64,000 nt of DNA from the NCBI RefSeq assembly GCF_003268395.1, contig NZ_LQXQ01000002.1, positions 62,001 to 126,000 on the forward strand, given 5' to 3'. Under the pieces are notes generated by a model that saw only the letters and a list, made by a program, of their open reading frames with translations, did no database searches and was not told the origin of the DNA. Positions 50,189 through 60,246 of this stretch are shown here, piece by piece. The first letter of the stretch is position 1, and each line of letters begins with the position of its first letter. The translations under genes and the position numbers were made by a program. Source of the DNA: Acinetobacter sp. CFCC 10889. Its GTDB lineage: Bacteria; Pseudomonadota; Gammaproteobacteria; Pseudomonadales; Moraxellaceae.

Positions 50189-51040
50189 ATGGAACTGATT
50201 TTTTCAGCAGCACTATGTAGTGTGTTGGTCTCGATTCTGTTGAAATTTGCCAAACAAAAAGGTTTTGATGCACTGCAAATGATTGCGTGGAATTATGCCA
50301 TTGCCAGTGTGTTGAGCTATCTATGGTTTAAGCCTGATTTGGCCCATATTTCCATTGCTCAAACGCCGTGGTGGTTGATTGCTGTATTGGGAGTGGTGTT
50401 ACCCAGTATATTTTTATGTCTTGCCAAATCATTACACACAGCAGGGATTTTAAAAACTGAAATTGCACAACGTTTATCTGTGGTTTTGTCTTTATTCGCA
50501 GCCTATTTTTTCTTTCAAGAACAATTTAATAGCCTAAAAGTTGTTGGCGTTGTACTTGGAATTGTGGCTGTTTTATGTCTGGTTTTCTCAAAATCTGCAT
50601 CAGATCCGTCAACCATCAATAAACAGGGTATATTTCATTTGCTCAGTGTATGGATCGGTTATGCCGCAGTCGATATTTTATTAAAATACACAACAAGTTT
50701 GGGTTTACAATTTGCTGTGACGTTAAACCTGATGTTTATCTGTGCATTTGTCTGCTCGGTGCTGTATTTATTGATCAGAAAAGTACAATGGCACAGCAAA
50801 AATATCTGGGGTGGGGCAGTTTTGGGTGTTTTAAATTTTGCCAATATTGCACTGTATGTCAAAGCGCATATGTTATTGAAAGATTCGCCTGCGATTGTGT
50901 TTGCGGGAATGAATATTCTTGTGGTGTTGTTTGGTGTGATTGCCGGTTTATTGATTTTTAAAGAAAAATTAAAAGGCATGACCGTGTTAGGTTTAGTTTT
51001 AGGTCTGGCAGGTGTGGTGTGTTTAGCATTGGCAATCTGA
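50189..51040 (+). CDS. EamA-family (DMT superfamily) transporter
   Basis: 283 residues with about ten membrane segments in two homologous halves. The internal repeat pattern is KTEIAQRLSVVLSLFAAYFFFQE with VVGVVLGIVAVLCL in the first half, and VFAGMNILVVLFGVIAGLLIFKEKLKGMTVLG in parts in the second. This is the EamA fold. The substrate is unknown. It is a single gene after the fba terminator. Confidence 0.85.
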   Translation: MELIFSAALCSVLVSILLKFAKQKGFDALQMIAWNYAIASVLSYLWFKPDLAHISIAQTPWWLIAVLGVVLPSIFLCLAKSLHTAGILKTEIAQRLSVVLSLFAAYFFFQEQFNSLKVVGVVLGIVAVLCLVFSKSASDPSTINKQGIFHLLSVWIGYAAVDILLKYTTSLGLQFAVTLNLMFICAFVCSVLYLLIRKVQWHSKNIWGGAVLGVLNFANIALYVKAHMLLKDSPAIVFAGMNILVVLFGVIAGLLIFKEKLKGMTVLGLVLGLAGVVCLALAI

Positions 51041-51060
51041 GTGTTTAGGGGAAAGTTTGA

Positions 51061-51126
51061 ATGAAGTATTTAGTTGCACTAACATTATGCTTATCTAGTT
51101 TTAATATTTTTACAGTGATTCTATAG
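51061..51126 (+). pseudogene. Short signal-peptide-like remnant
   Basis: A 21-codon frame (MKYLVALTLCLSSFNIFTVIL then TAG) 20 bases after the transporter gene. It looks like the signal peptide of a lost or truncated exported protein. No coding continuation is found in any frame downstream. Confidence 0.3.
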
Positions 51127-51426
51127 TTATAGGACTTACGCACTATCATTTTTCCAATCTTTGCGGTAGTCGATGATTTTTAGAATATCTCCAATTGAGG
51201 TAAAATTTTAGCTTTAGGTATAATATAATATAGCTAATTCGCTAAATATTTTTTAAACACATGATTTTAAAATAAATTATTTATAATTTCGTAGGTGGTT
51301 CGTGTAGGTTTGACTATATATTGATTACCCTTGAGTAGTATGTATCCTGAGTTATAGTTTTATTTTAGGATACAAGCAAGAATACAAAGAGGGGAGTTCT
51401 ATATGAGTGTATATGATTTTAAAATT

Positions 51427-51503
<77 letters not shown>

Positions 51504-51664
51504 TATATTAAGTCAACTGATTTGATATCAATTACTTGGGTATGTGCGCAATACTAACTAAGATTTTAGAGAATATCAAGTATTTTCTTCAAGTAGACCG
51601 ATAGTAGACTAGAGAAAATATTATGCTATATTGTTTAGCATTGCGGTAAATTGCGATTTTATAT

Positions 51665-52921
51665 ATGCCACCACAAAGAGTAAAGCTAACAAAGTCATTT
51701 ATTGATCAATTAGAGCTCAAACCTGCTATATATAGGGATAGCGAATTGATTGGTTTTGCTGTGCGTGTGAATAATAACTATAAGACATATATCGTTGAAA
51801 AAAAGGTATTAGGAAAGGCAATTCGCTCTACTCTTGGTCTACACGGAAACATAACTTTAGCTCAAGCAAGAGAGTTGGCACGTGAACAGCTTTTTCTCAT
51901 GTCACAAGGCGTTAATCCAAATGATAGAAAGAAGAAAAAAATATTGGATGGAAAAGATTGTATCCATTTAGAAAAACAGAAACCAACAGTAAAAGAAGCG
52001 TTTGCTAATTACTTTAGTCTCAAGTCACTAAGACCTAGATCAATTGAGGATTACACAATAGTGTGTGATCAATATCTTGAAGATTGGCAAAATATTAAGC
52101 TTGATGAAATTTCAAGTAAAATGATTCAAGAAAAACATGCAAATTTATCAAAAAGCTCAAAGGCGCAAGCTGATATGGCTATGCGAGTATTTAGAGCTAT
52201 TTATAATTTTTCTATAGAACATTATCTTGATGATCATGATCATCCGATTTTAACTGCGTATAATCCTGTCAAAACACTAAGTGCAAAAAAAGTATGGAAT
52301 AAAATTAGACAAAGAAAGACTTACATCAATGAAGATCAAATGTCAGACTGGATTCGCGCTATTATTAAGTATGAAGATAGAGGGCAGGCATTAGAAACAA
52401 ACCGTGATTTTCTTTTAACACTTGTTTTAACTGGGTTTAGGAGAAATGAGTGTGAATCACTGCTTTGGTCTAATATTGACTTAACATACGGAAATATCAT
52501 ATCAATAGATTCTAAAAATGGCGAACCATATACATTACCAATGGGTGATTTTCTTTTTGAATTAATGAAGAAAAGGAGGCGCTATGTTCAGAGTGATTGG
52601 GTATTTCCATCTGCAAGATCAGCATCAGGGCATATAGAGAATATCTCAAAAGTTCGAGTTAAAATTAATGAATTGTGTGATGTAAAATTCACATTTCACG
52701 ATTTACGAAGAACTTTTGGCTCGATTGCTGAAAGCTTAGATTATGGTCGCTACACAATCAAAAGATTACTAAATCACAAGAAAGATGAAGACTCAAAAGA
52801 TGTGACAACAGGCGATATTCAAGTGAGTGACAAGCGTATTCGTGAAGCGATGAATGAAATAGAAGATATTATTCTGAATCACTATAAAAAAGAATATATC
52901 TATAAACTAAAGGCACAATAA
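51665..52921 (+). CDS. Tyrosine recombinase/integrase lacking the catalytic Tyr
   Basis: 418-residue integrase of the DUF4102 N-terminal type (LTKSFIDQLELKPAIYRD; GFAVRVNNNYKTYIV), the kind used by P4-like phages and islands at tRNAs. Catalytic residues present are Arg in TGFRRNE (near 258), His-x-x-Arg in FHDLRRTFGS (near 348) and His in RLLNHKKDED. The nucleophile Tyr, expected in the segment (V)TTGYIQ, is Asp: codon GAT at 52814-52816, residue 384. One T to G change explains it. It is the only mobile gene here, next to a tRNA, with no other island genes; probably a decayed island remnant. Confidence 0.87.
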   Translation: MPPQRVKLTKSFIDQLELKPAIYRDSELIGFAVRVNNNYKTYIVEKKVLGKAIRSTLGLHGNITLAQARELAREQLFLMSQGVNPNDRKKKKILDGKDCIHLEKQKPTVKEAFANYFSLKSLRPRSIEDYTIVCDQYLEDWQNIKLDEISSKMIQEKHANLSKSSKAQADMAMRVFRAIYNFSIEHYLDDHDHPILTAYNPVKTLSAKKVWNKIRQRKTYINEDQMSDWIRAIIKYEDRGQALETNRDFLLTLVLTGFRRNECESLLWSNIDLTYGNIISIDSKNGEPYTLPMGDFLFELMKKRRRYVQSDWVFPSARSASGHIENISKVRVKINELCDVKFTFHDLRRTFGSIAESLDYGRYTIKRLLNHKKDEDSKDVTTGDIQVSDKRIREAMNEIEDIILNHYKKEYIYKLKAQ

Positions 52922-52972
52922 AGCCGCTGCGAGTTGATGCTGATCAGTTAAGCAAAATGATTGGAAACATTT

Positions 52973-53350
52973 CTAAATATGAAATAAGCTTCTAAAATCA
53001 GTGACAAAAAGATGCATTGAACGTGATCCTAATGCACCTAAATCTAATTGATATAAGGTCAGATCATTATGATGATTAGAAATAAAATAGCCTAAGTCAC
53101 CTTGCTGTCCAACCATCAAAAAGTGAGGTTCATCGGTTTGGATGTGATAAGTTTGATTACGCTCTATTAGATCAAAACAATTGTAAAAACAAATATAAAT
53201 TTCCTCTTGTTCATGTTCATCAAAATATTCAATTTCATAAATCAAATGTTCTTGGATTTGTTCAAGTAAAATATTTTGATATGCATTTGGAATAGGAAAT
53301 TTCCAATATTTTTCAATATCTCGAATCTGATTTAACAGAATTTGTGTCAT
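52973..53350 (-). CDS. SMI1/KNR4 (SUKH)-like immunity-type protein
   Basis: 125 residues. Features fit the SUKH superfamily: an N-terminal helix (IEKYWKFPIPNAYQNILLEQ), a strand-rich middle, and a core with GQQGDLGYFISNHHNDLTLYQLD, ending in FVTDFRSLF. SUKH proteins often protect against contact-dependent toxins. Here it stands alone beside the integrase, with no toxin gene, so it is likely an orphan immunity gene brought in with the islet. Fold assignment from motif impression only. Confidence 0.6.
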   Translation of the reverse strand: MTQILLNQIRDIEKYWKFPIPNAYQNILLEQIQEHLIYEIEYFDEHEQEEIYICFYNCFDLIERNQTYHIQTDEPHFLMVGQQGDLGYFISNHHNDLTLYQLDLGALGSRSMHLFVTDFRSLFHI

Positions 53351-53436
53351 TTTTAGCCTTGATCTGATTTTTTAAAATGTACAGTTAATATCATCATGCT
53401 CATAAAATATTTTTGAATGCTATGCAAATGTTATAT

Positions 53437-54297
53437 TCAACCTAATATTTCAAAATCTGCATATTCATAAATAGTTTCAGCATTCAGTTCATAAATTGCA
53501 TCTAAAAAAGCCACATTAAAGCTACCCACAGACTGTGTTTTTTCAAAAGCGAGTTTCCCTGCAATGGCAAAATGAATATGTGCAGAAAGTGCCGCAATCG
53601 TTGGTGTGGAAACGGTACTATAAGCTGCAATTAATGCACCTAAAGCACAACCTGTTGCTGTCACTTTGGGTTGTAAATAACTACCGCCATTGACTTGAAT
53701 GACAGTATTAAGTTCTTTCGATAAAATAAAATCTGATTCACCTGAAATCGCAACACATTCACAATGTGCTAAAAGTGGCATAGCTTGTTGGTAGACTTCA
53801 TGGCTTGAGATATTACTGTCTACACCTTTGGACTGTACTTGATTTCCTGCAAGCCCACTGATTTCAGAAGCATTTCCACGGATGACAGTGGGTTGTAATC
53901 GTACCAATTCATCAACCATTTCACTACGCCATTTTAAAAATGTGCCATAACCTACAGGGTCAAGTACCCACGGTGTTGATTTTACAGTGACTGTTTGTGC
54001 TGCGATCTGCATCGCTTGCATTTGCTCAGATGTTGGCGTACCTAAATTAATGCTAAGTGCAGCTGCAATCTGGGCAAAATCCTCCGCCTCAAACGGATTA
54101 TCAATCATGGCGGGTGATGCGCCTGCTGCCAAAAGTACATTTGCTACATAATTGGCTGCAACACTGTTGGTAATACAATGTACCAGTGGTTGTTGCGTTT
54201 GCAATTGTGTCCATGCTGCAATGACTTGCTCTCGCAAAGTGTCGGTTTGAATCGGTTGTGTAGAATGAATATCATGAATATTCTCAAGCTGATTCAT
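53437..54297 (-). CDS. thiM: ThiM, hydroxyethylthiazole kinase
   Basis: Phosphorylates hydroxyethylthiazole for thiamin salvage. The 286-residue protein has VHCITNSVAANYVANVLLAAGASPAM near residue 38 (in parts), PWVLDPVGYG, VIRGNASEISGLAG and the ATP/anion-hole motif KVTATGCALGALIAAY near residue 212. No thiD or thiE partner is adjacent. There is no riboswitch that I can recognise upstream. Confidence 0.94.
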   Translation of the reverse strand: MNQLENIHDIHSTQPIQTDTLREQVIAAWTQLQTQQPLVHCITNSVAANYVANVLLAAGASPAMIDNPFEAEDFAQIAAALSINLGTPTSEQMQAMQIAAQTVTVKSTPWVLDPVGYGTFLKWRSEMVDELVRLQPTVIRGNASEISGLAGNQVQSKGVDSNISSHEVYQQAMPLLAHCECVAISGESDFILSKELNTVIQVNGGSYLQPKVTATGCALGALIAAYSTVSTPTIAALSAHIHFAIAGKLAFEKTQSVGSFNVAFLDAIYELNAETIYEYADFEILG

Positions 54298-54306
54298 ATT
54301 CAGTCC

Positions 54307-55461
54307 TCACTTAGTAAAATAATGGTCTTGGTGTTTACAACGATTACAGAAAGTTGAAATCGAATTATTGTCATCATATTCAATACTTAAATCTGTTGAA
54401 CCGCAATGCATACAATTAAATTTTGAGAAAAACTCCATTCGAGGTTTGATATTTTGCCAAATCATAGGAATGGTTTGTGCAACATAATTTTCATCGAGTT
54501 TGATTAAGTTAAATAAAAATATTTGACTGACACGACTAAAATATAAATCATAAGGGCGAGGTAAAGTCGAAATTTCAAATTTTTTATGAATGGAGGTTTT
54601 TCGATATTCCTCCAAAGTTTTACGTAATTTATTGGTATTATTAAAATCAGTATTAAGTGGGTCAAGTGCTGTTTTTTGAGAGTGTAAATAATCTAAAGCC
54701 GTTTGTACCATATAATAAATCTGTCCCAACGATAAATGGTTGAGTAGATAATCGCAATATTCTTTGAATTTTTTATTACCTGCAAATTTTATACCTAAGC
54801 GTTTGCAATAGTATTGGGTAAATTCTAAAATTTCATGATAAAAAATAATAAATAGAGTGCTATGTACTTCTTCAGCTTGCTGAAAAGGTGCACCATATTT
54901 AAAATCTTCTAAGAACCATTGTTTTAATCGTTGATAAATCGTATATAAAGAGGGCTCTAAAAAGCGATCAACACGGACATTAAGATAAAAGTCATGTTCA
55001 TCATCTTTTAATGTCACCATTTTCTTTTTTGTAATGACATTATATTTTTCTAAGCGATATAAAATCGTATTTTGTAGAGAATATGTTGAGGTCACTTTTT
55101 CCCATTTCATTTTTTCAAAATTAATAAAATCATTTTGGAAATAATCATTAATGATCATTTTATCTAAAATTGCAAATAAAAATAATTTATCGACTAAATA
55201 TAAACTTGCAAGATTTCTAACACTTAATACTTTTTTATTATTTAGATTTGTTTTGGTTTTTGCTTCAAATAATGCTTGAGAACAGGCTTGGCATTGACAA
55301 TGAATTAAGTCAGAATCGGAAATTTTGTGCTCGCAATGCGTACATTCAAAATATTCTACAGGCTCATCATTCAGTTCTGCTGATACAAGAAACAGTGAAG
55401 CTTTGCAAAGTGGGCAGAAGCTACTTTCATCATGTTCTTTTTGCAGGATCAGTAAAGCCAT
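54307..55461 (-). CDS. Hypothetical protein with zinc-ribbon ends
   Basis: Function not known. 384 residues. The N-terminus has two Cys pairs, FCPLCKASLF and ECTHCEHKI, then CQCQACSQAL. The C-terminus repeats this with FNCMHCGSTDL and FCNRCKHQ. So zinc-binding modules flank a helix-rich, mostly basic central domain of about 290 residues (YSLQNTILYRLEKYNV; WFLEDFKYGAPF). It is 9 bases upstream of thiM and may be co-transcribed with it. No homologous family is recognised. Confidence 0.72.
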   Translation of the reverse strand: MALLILQKEHDESSFCPLCKASLFLVSAELNDEPVEYFECTHCEHKISDSDLIHCQCQACSQALFEAKTKTNLNNKKVLSVRNLASLYLVDKLFLFAILDKMIINDYFQNDFINFEKMKWEKVTSTYSLQNTILYRLEKYNVITKKKMVTLKDDEHDFYLNVRVDRFLEPSLYTIYQRLKQWFLEDFKYGAPFQQAEEVHSTLFIIFYHEILEFTQYYCKRLGIKFAGNKKFKEYCDYLLNHLSLGQIYYMVQTALDYLHSQKTALDPLNTDFNNTNKLRKTLEEYRKTSIHKKFEISTLPRPYDLYFSRVSQIFLFNLIKLDENYVAQTIPMIWQNIKPRMEFFSKFNCMHCGSTDLSIEYDDNNSISTFCNRCKHQDHYFTK

Positions 55462-55578
55462 AATTCATCTTAAAAGTTCAATTTAGCTAGATTATAAGAG
55501 ATTATAGGTGAGGAGAGTACTGCTTTACGGTTGATGAGGAATAATTAAAATTGACAAAAAATACTTTAATTTTCAATT

Positions 55579-55605
55579 AAAACCAGTGAATAAAGCACTG
55601 GTTTT
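55579..55605. terminator. Bidirectional terminator after metI
   Basis: AAAACCAGTG (55579-55588) pairs with CACTGGTTTT (55596-55605) over 7 bases, with A/T flanks. Confidence 0.85.
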
Positions 55606-55629
55606 TATCTTTAGTTTGGAAAATAGACA

Positions 55630-56325
55630 TTATCTCAACTTAGATAACCAATCCCCCAAACTTTGTACGAGTTGTACCAAGATCAATAATACAATGACAG
55701 TGAGAATTACCACACTAGTATCAAAGCGTTGATAACCATAAGAAATTGCTAAATCACCAATACCACCAGCACCCACAGCACCAGCCATCGCAGTTGCACC
55801 GATTAAGCTAATGGTTGCTGTAGTAAGATTTAAAATCAATGAACTACGTGCTTCAGGAATGATAAATTTAAAAATAATTTGCCAAGGAGAAGCTCCCATT
55901 GCTTGAGCCGACTCAATAATACCTTCATTCACCTCTAACAAAGATGTCTCAATCAAACGCCCAATATACGGTCCTACATAAATAGTGAGAGGAACAATAG
56001 CCGCCCAAGTTCCGATAGATGTACCTACAATCACTTTGGTAAGTGGAATAACTGCAATCAACAAAATGATAAAAGGCAGGGAACGTAAGGCATTTACAAT
56101 TGGATTTAGCACGTGATAAATCACTTTATTTTGCAAAATTCCATTTGGGCGAGTCACCAATAAAATAATCGCTTGAATAAAGCCCCAAATACCACCGAAC
56201 AACATTGCAAAAAATACCATGTGTATCGTTTCTTGCATCGCAGTGACAAATTGGTCAATAGATAACGAACTTTGCCAATACGGTGCAGTGACTTCAGTGA
56301 GCCAATGAACGATCAAATCTCTCAT
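55630..56325 (-). CDS. metI: MetI, D-/L-methionine ABC transporter permease
   Basis: Inner-membrane permease of the methionine importer. The 231-residue protein has five membrane segments. The EAA-loop IIESAQAMGASPWQIIFKF matches MetI, as do SLPFIILLIAVIPLTK and GAVGAGGIGDLAISYGYQ near the C-terminus. Its start overlaps the metN stop by 4 bases. Confidence 0.93.
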   Translation of the reverse strand: MRDLIVHWLTEVTAPYWQSSLSIDQFVTAMQETIHMVFFAMLFGGIWGFIQAIILLVTRPNGILQNKVIYHVLNPIVNALRSLPFIILLIAVIPLTKVIVGTSIGTWAAIVPLTIYVGPYIGRLIETSLLEVNEGIIESAQAMGASPWQIIFKFIIPEARSSLILNLTTATISLIGATAMAGAVGAGGIGDLAISYGYQRFDTSVVILTVIVLLILVQLVQSLGDWLSKLR

Positions 56326-57347
56326 TCTGCAACTCCTGATTGAGATACTTTAACACCTTGTAAAGCAAGGAATTGTACAGCTTGCTGAATTACAATCGGA
56401 TCGCCAAGTAACTGTACAAACATTTGTCCGATGACTGCACCATTAATTTCAGTCATATTGGCGAATACGATATTAATACTAATATCAAATTGCTGAATCA
56501 ATTTTTGAATCACTGTTTCTTGTGCAGAAGTACCTAAAAACTGTAAATTATAAATGCTGTTATGATTTTTATTTTCGAGATTATTCAAGATATTCACAGG
56601 CAATTGTTGTTGCAAAACCGTTTGAATGAAATTACGGGTAGTCGGTTGTTTAGGGCGACTAAAAATATCAATGGTTGAACCTGTTTCAATGACTTTACCA
56701 AATTCCATCACAGCAACATTGTCACAAATTGACTCAATCACATCCATTTCATGTGTCACCATCACAATGGTAATCCCTTGTTCTTTATTAATTTTCTTTA
56801 ATAATGCAAGTACTGATTTGGTGGTTTGTGGATCAAGTGCAGAGGTGGCTTCATCGCAGAGTAAAATTTTTGGATGATTGGCTAAGGCACGTGCGATACC
56901 AACACGTTGCTTTTGTCCACCAGATAGTTCATCAGGAAAAGCATCTTTCTTATGTTTAAGATCGATAAATTCAAGTAATTCATTTAAACGTTTTTCACGT
57001 TCTGCTTTTGAAAAGCCCAATAATTTCATTGGCATTTCAATATTTGCAGCAACACTTTTGGTTTCCAGTAAATTGAAATGCTGAAAAATCATACCAATAT
57101 TTGCACGTTCTTGACGTAATGTGCGTGCATCTAATGCAGTGAAATCTTGATCATTGATGATCACTTGTCCTTGAGTTGGACGTTCCAAGAGGTTGATCAT
57201 ACGGATTAAGGTACTTTTTCCTGCACCACTATAACCAATAATGCCAAAAATACTGCCCTTTGGAATCTGTAAATTAATGTCATCCAAGGCACGTACGGTT
57301 TGACCTTTGAGATCATAATGTTTTGAGATATTTTTAAATTCGATCAT
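56322..57347 (-). CDS. metN: MetN, methionine ABC transporter ATPase
   Basis: ATPase of the MetNIQ importer. Walker A is GYSGAGKSTLIRMINLLERP near residue 38; the signature LSGGQKQRVGIARALA and Walker B ILLCDEATSALDP follow. After the ATPase comes the C-terminal NIL domain (from about residue 260), which binds methionine for trans-inhibition. 341 residues, normal. It is upstream of metI and downstream of metQ. Confidence 0.95.
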   Translation of the reverse strand: MIEFKNISKHYDLKGQTVRALDDINLQIPKGSIFGIIGYSGAGKSTLIRMINLLERPTQGQVIINDQDFTALDARTLRQERANIGMIFQHFNLLETKSVAANIEMPMKLLGFSKAEREKRLNELLEFIDLKHKKDAFPDELSGGQKQRVGIARALANHPKILLCDEATSALDPQTTKSVLALLKKINKEQGITIVMVTHEMDVIESICDNVAVMEFGKVIETGSTIDIFSRPKQPTTRNFIQTVLQQQLPVNILNNLENKNHNSIYNLQFLGTSAQETVIQKLIQQFDISINIVFANMTEINGAVIGQMFVQLLGDPIVIQQAVQFLALQGVKVSQSGVAE

Positions 57348-57367
57348 GTTGTCAAAAACTATACAAA

Positions 57368-57402
57368 AATGAAAAAACAGGCAAAATCATTTTGCCTGTT
57401 TC
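57368..57402 (-). terminator. Terminator between metQ and metN
   Basis: On the minus strand AAACAGGCAAAAT and its complement form a stem after metQ, followed by a T run just before metN. Partial readthrough would give more MetQ than MetNI, as binding proteins often need. Confidence 0.75.
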
Positions 57403-57421
57403 ATGGACATCCGACTAGATG

Positions 57422-58294
57422 TTATTTGTTTTCTGTCAAATAGCTAACAGGTTTGTTTACATCCACTTTAGTACCCCCAAAATGCTCTTGAACATATTTA
57501 CCTACAGCTGCAACATGGTAAAGTTCACCGACTTTTTTCAAGATCGGATCATCTTTACGAGATTCAGCAACTGCAAGAACATTCACGTTCATTTTTGTGC
57601 TTTGGTCGATTGGTTCATAGTAGATCGAATCTTTTAATACATTCAATCCACCTTCCATTGCTAAAGTGTTTCCAAGTACAATCGCATCAACTTCGTCTTT
57701 TGCACGTACAGCAGTTGCCATTTGAATTGGCTTGATCACGATTTTTTTGCTATTTTCAATGATATCAGCAGGTGTGCCTTTTACATTATCAAAATCAGCT
57801 TTTAATTTTACTAAACCAGCAGATTGTAATAACAATAATGCACGTGATTCATTTGCACCATCATTTGGAATTGCAATGGTTGCACCTTGCGCAAATTCTT
57901 CAACCTTTTTTACTTTGCTTGAGTAAATACCCATTGGCTCCAAGTATGTGGTTGAAATAGGTGCGATTTTATCTTTATTTGAATCGTTAAATGCAACTAG
58001 ATATGCATAAGACTGGAATGCATTAATGTCAATTTCTTTATTCGCAACGGCAGTGTTCATCGACACATAGTCAGTAAAGTTTTTAACTTCAAGCTTGATC
58101 CCTGCTTGTTTAGTTTCAGGCAATGTTGCAATATAACGCCATACATCTGCATCTGAACCTGTAGAAGCCATCACAACGGTTTGCTCTTTCGCATCACTTG
58201 TAGATGCAGTTTCAGTTTTAGGCGTTTCTTGTTTACCGCAGGCTGCTAGAGAAAGCACAGATGCGCTGAGTAAAACACCAAACAATTTGTTCAT
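57422..58294 (-). CDS. metQ: MetQ, methionine-binding lipoprotein
   Basis: Substrate-binding lipoprotein for MetNI. Lipobox LAAC (Cys at residue 19, MNKLFGVLLSASVLSLAAC). The NLPA family core follows: TVVMASTGSDADVWRYIA, EVKNFTDYVSMNTAVANKEIDINAFQ in parts, and AIPNDGANESRALLLLQSAGL. 290 residues. It is first in the minus-strand metQ-metN-metI order, the reverse of E. coli metNIQ. No SAM riboswitch is evident upstream. Confidence 0.94.
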   Translation of the reverse strand: MNKLFGVLLSASVLSLAACGKQETPKTETASTSDAKEQTVVMASTGSDADVWRYIATLPETKQAGIKLEVKNFTDYVSMNTAVANKEIDINAFQSYAYLVAFNDSNKDKIAPISTTYLEPMGIYSSKVKKVEEFAQGATIAIPNDGANESRALLLLQSAGLVKLKADFDNVKGTPADIIENSKKIVIKPIQMATAVRAKDEVDAIVLGNTLAMEGGLNVLKDSIYYEPIDQSTKMNVNVLAVAESRKDDPILKKVGELYHVAAVGKYVQEHFGGTKVDVNKPVSYLTENK

Positions 58295-59005
58295 GTTAAA
58301 TCCTGAATAATAAAATGTATTTAAATTACTACACTTTTAAACTTTAAATAAATCTGTTCAATTACCCAATACAACTTAAAACAAATTTGTGTCTTCTCTA
58401 AAGCTCTGATATGACGTACAAAAATTTTTCAATTTGAGATTGGTTTTGCAAGGTTCTTTTATTGAATCTAATTGAAATGAAACAATAAAAATTCAAAAAT
58501 GATATTTGAATAGAACCAAGACTAAATTTTTATTTATCATACCAATAAATTTAACTTATACATAGTCGTGCTAAAGATTTGTATTGCTTAGTAAAAAATA
58601 TTATAAATGAATGAATTTACTAAAAAAATAAATAAAACAAAAACTTTTGTTGAATTGTGCTGTAAATAGACAGAACTTTATATTTATTCTTAATATATAA
58701 AATATCATGGAAAGCTTAGATGAAAAACAGATAAATAAGTTAAAGAATATTAAAAAGCAAGAAAAATAATTGTTCTTTAGCTGAATATCAGTTGTATTTT
58801 CATTTATATCAAATATTGATTCATCTATTTTTTAGAATAAATTTATTTGTTGATGTTTGAAAGTTGTACTGATTATATTTTATTCACTACACAAATGTCT
58901 TGAGACTTTGAAAATACAGTAAATTAAATTTATGTATCTTCAAAATTTTCTCTAAACGAATTTAATTAGTATATAACTTAGAATATTGTCCCCAATTATA
59001 AATAG
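58295..59005. other. Long AT-rich intergenic region
   Basis: About 710 bases upstream of metQ, with very high AT. No coding frame, tRNA or clear repeat is seen. It holds the metQ promoter region, which I cannot place. I looked for and did not find SAM-riboswitch or MetJ-box (AGACGTCT) sequences. Confidence 0.5.
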
Positions 59006-59923
59006 TTAATTTTTTGCAGCAGCAACAGCTGTTGAACGTGCAAAATAAGCCAAAGCTTGCGCTGTATTTCCTTCAGATTCAGGATGATAATTCGGTGAGA
59101 TCCAACGCACAACTGATTTTGCTAAAAAACTAAATGTTGGTAAATTGCCAGTCCGTGTGCCAACTTTTTGCAGCTCCCACAACATACGAGGAAAACTAGC
59201 TTTAGCGATTTTCTGCATTTCAGCCAAATCATCTTGACGTGCCAAGCTACGCCCAATATCGACCATTAAATACATAAAAATAGGAAATACTGCAGTCATT
59301 AACATTTGGCGTGACACATAAAAGCCTAATTTGTTTTGTAATAAATGCTGAAACAAATCAAATGCAACATTGCGATGCTCTACTTCTTCCGCCAAGTGCC
59401 AGCGGAACAAATCACTCATTTCTGGATCTGCGCCATATTTGTCCCAATTGTGACTATGATCCAACGTCCATTGCCCAATCACACCTGTAAAATGCTCAAT
59501 AGCAGCGACAATTCCAACACGCATGGTCAGCCAATAAGACTCAAGCCATTTTGATTTTGACAGATTTAGACCAAAAGGTTTATCTGACAAAAGCTGCTCA
59601 AATAAAGTTTCTGCAGTTTTTAAACCCTTATCAAGATTGTAATTATGCTCTGTCATAAACTTTTGCCCTTGAATATGGGCACGTGCATGGGTCGCTTCTT
59701 GTTTAATAAAAGCACGTACATCTTCTTTTAAAATAGAATTACTGATTAATGGCAAGGCTTTATTAAAGACTCGACAAAACCAAAACTCACCCGCAGGTAA
59801 GAGTAAATTGATTGCATTATAAGTATGTGATGAAAATGGATCTTCAGGAATCCAATGAATGGACGAATTCGAAAAGTTAAAGGCAACAGCTCTAGGTGTA
59901 ATCGTGATATGTTCGTGCTTCAC
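59006..59923 (-). CDS. Metal-dependent hydrolase (PF10118-type, ferritin-like)
   Basis: 305 residues of the 'predicted metal-dependent hydrolase' family. It has a helical, ferritin-like fold with diiron-type Glu/His pairs: FIKQEATHARAH near residue 92, VAAIEHFTG near residue 150, and WHLAEEVEHRNVAFD near residue 195. The E-x-x-H spacing suggests a bound metal pair. The reaction is not known; related proteins occur near lipid or fatty-acid genes. Confidence 0.82.
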   Translation of the reverse strand: MKHEHITITPRAVAFNFSNSSIHWIPEDPFSSHTYNAINLLLPAGEFWFCRVFNKALPLISNSILKEDVRAFIKQEATHARAHIQGQKFMTEHNYNLDKGLKTAETLFEQLLSDKPFGLNLSKSKWLESYWLTMRVGIVAAIEHFTGVIGQWTLDHSHNWDKYGADPEMSDLFRWHLAEEVEHRNVAFDLFQHLLQNKLGFYVSRQMLMTAVFPIFMYLMVDIGRSLARQDDLAEMQKIAKASFPRMLWELQKVGTRTGNLPTFSFLAKSVVRWISPNYHPESEGNTAQALAYFARSTAVAAAKN

Positions 59924-60246
59924 AAGTGTTATCCTGTACGATTATTTTAAAAATAGTCTAAACAATTTGACTTCCTTTACATTGGCTGAGTTACGCACTG
60001 AATTATCTTAAATGTTCAACATCGACATTTTAGTTATAGATCTTACAAATAAAAAAAGAAACTTTAAGAGAGTAGAGAAAGCTCTTAAAAGTATGAATCA
60101 ATATATAAATATTCAGTAAGAAAGTTGAATTGATGATTCACCAATTGAATGTCTAGGATGAGAAAAAATTAAAATATGCATTTGTAATTTTATAACAAGT
60201 AAAATTTCGCTATGCTATAGCGGTTCATTGGCTCATTGATCTAAAC
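59924..60246. promoter_or_regulatory. Upstream region of the czc operon with an operator-like repeat
   Basis: About 320 AT-rich bases. A 6-bp inverted repeat CGCTAT/ATAGCG with a 3-base centre at 60208-60222 lies 25 bases before czcI, in a good place for a metal-responsive regulator. No convincing -35/-10 pair could be set. No other gene is seen. Confidence 0.5.

Noticed and set aside
58295-59005. A possible SAM riboswitch or MetJ box before metQ
   Set aside because: No conserved riboswitch core or AGACGTCT repeats could be seen.
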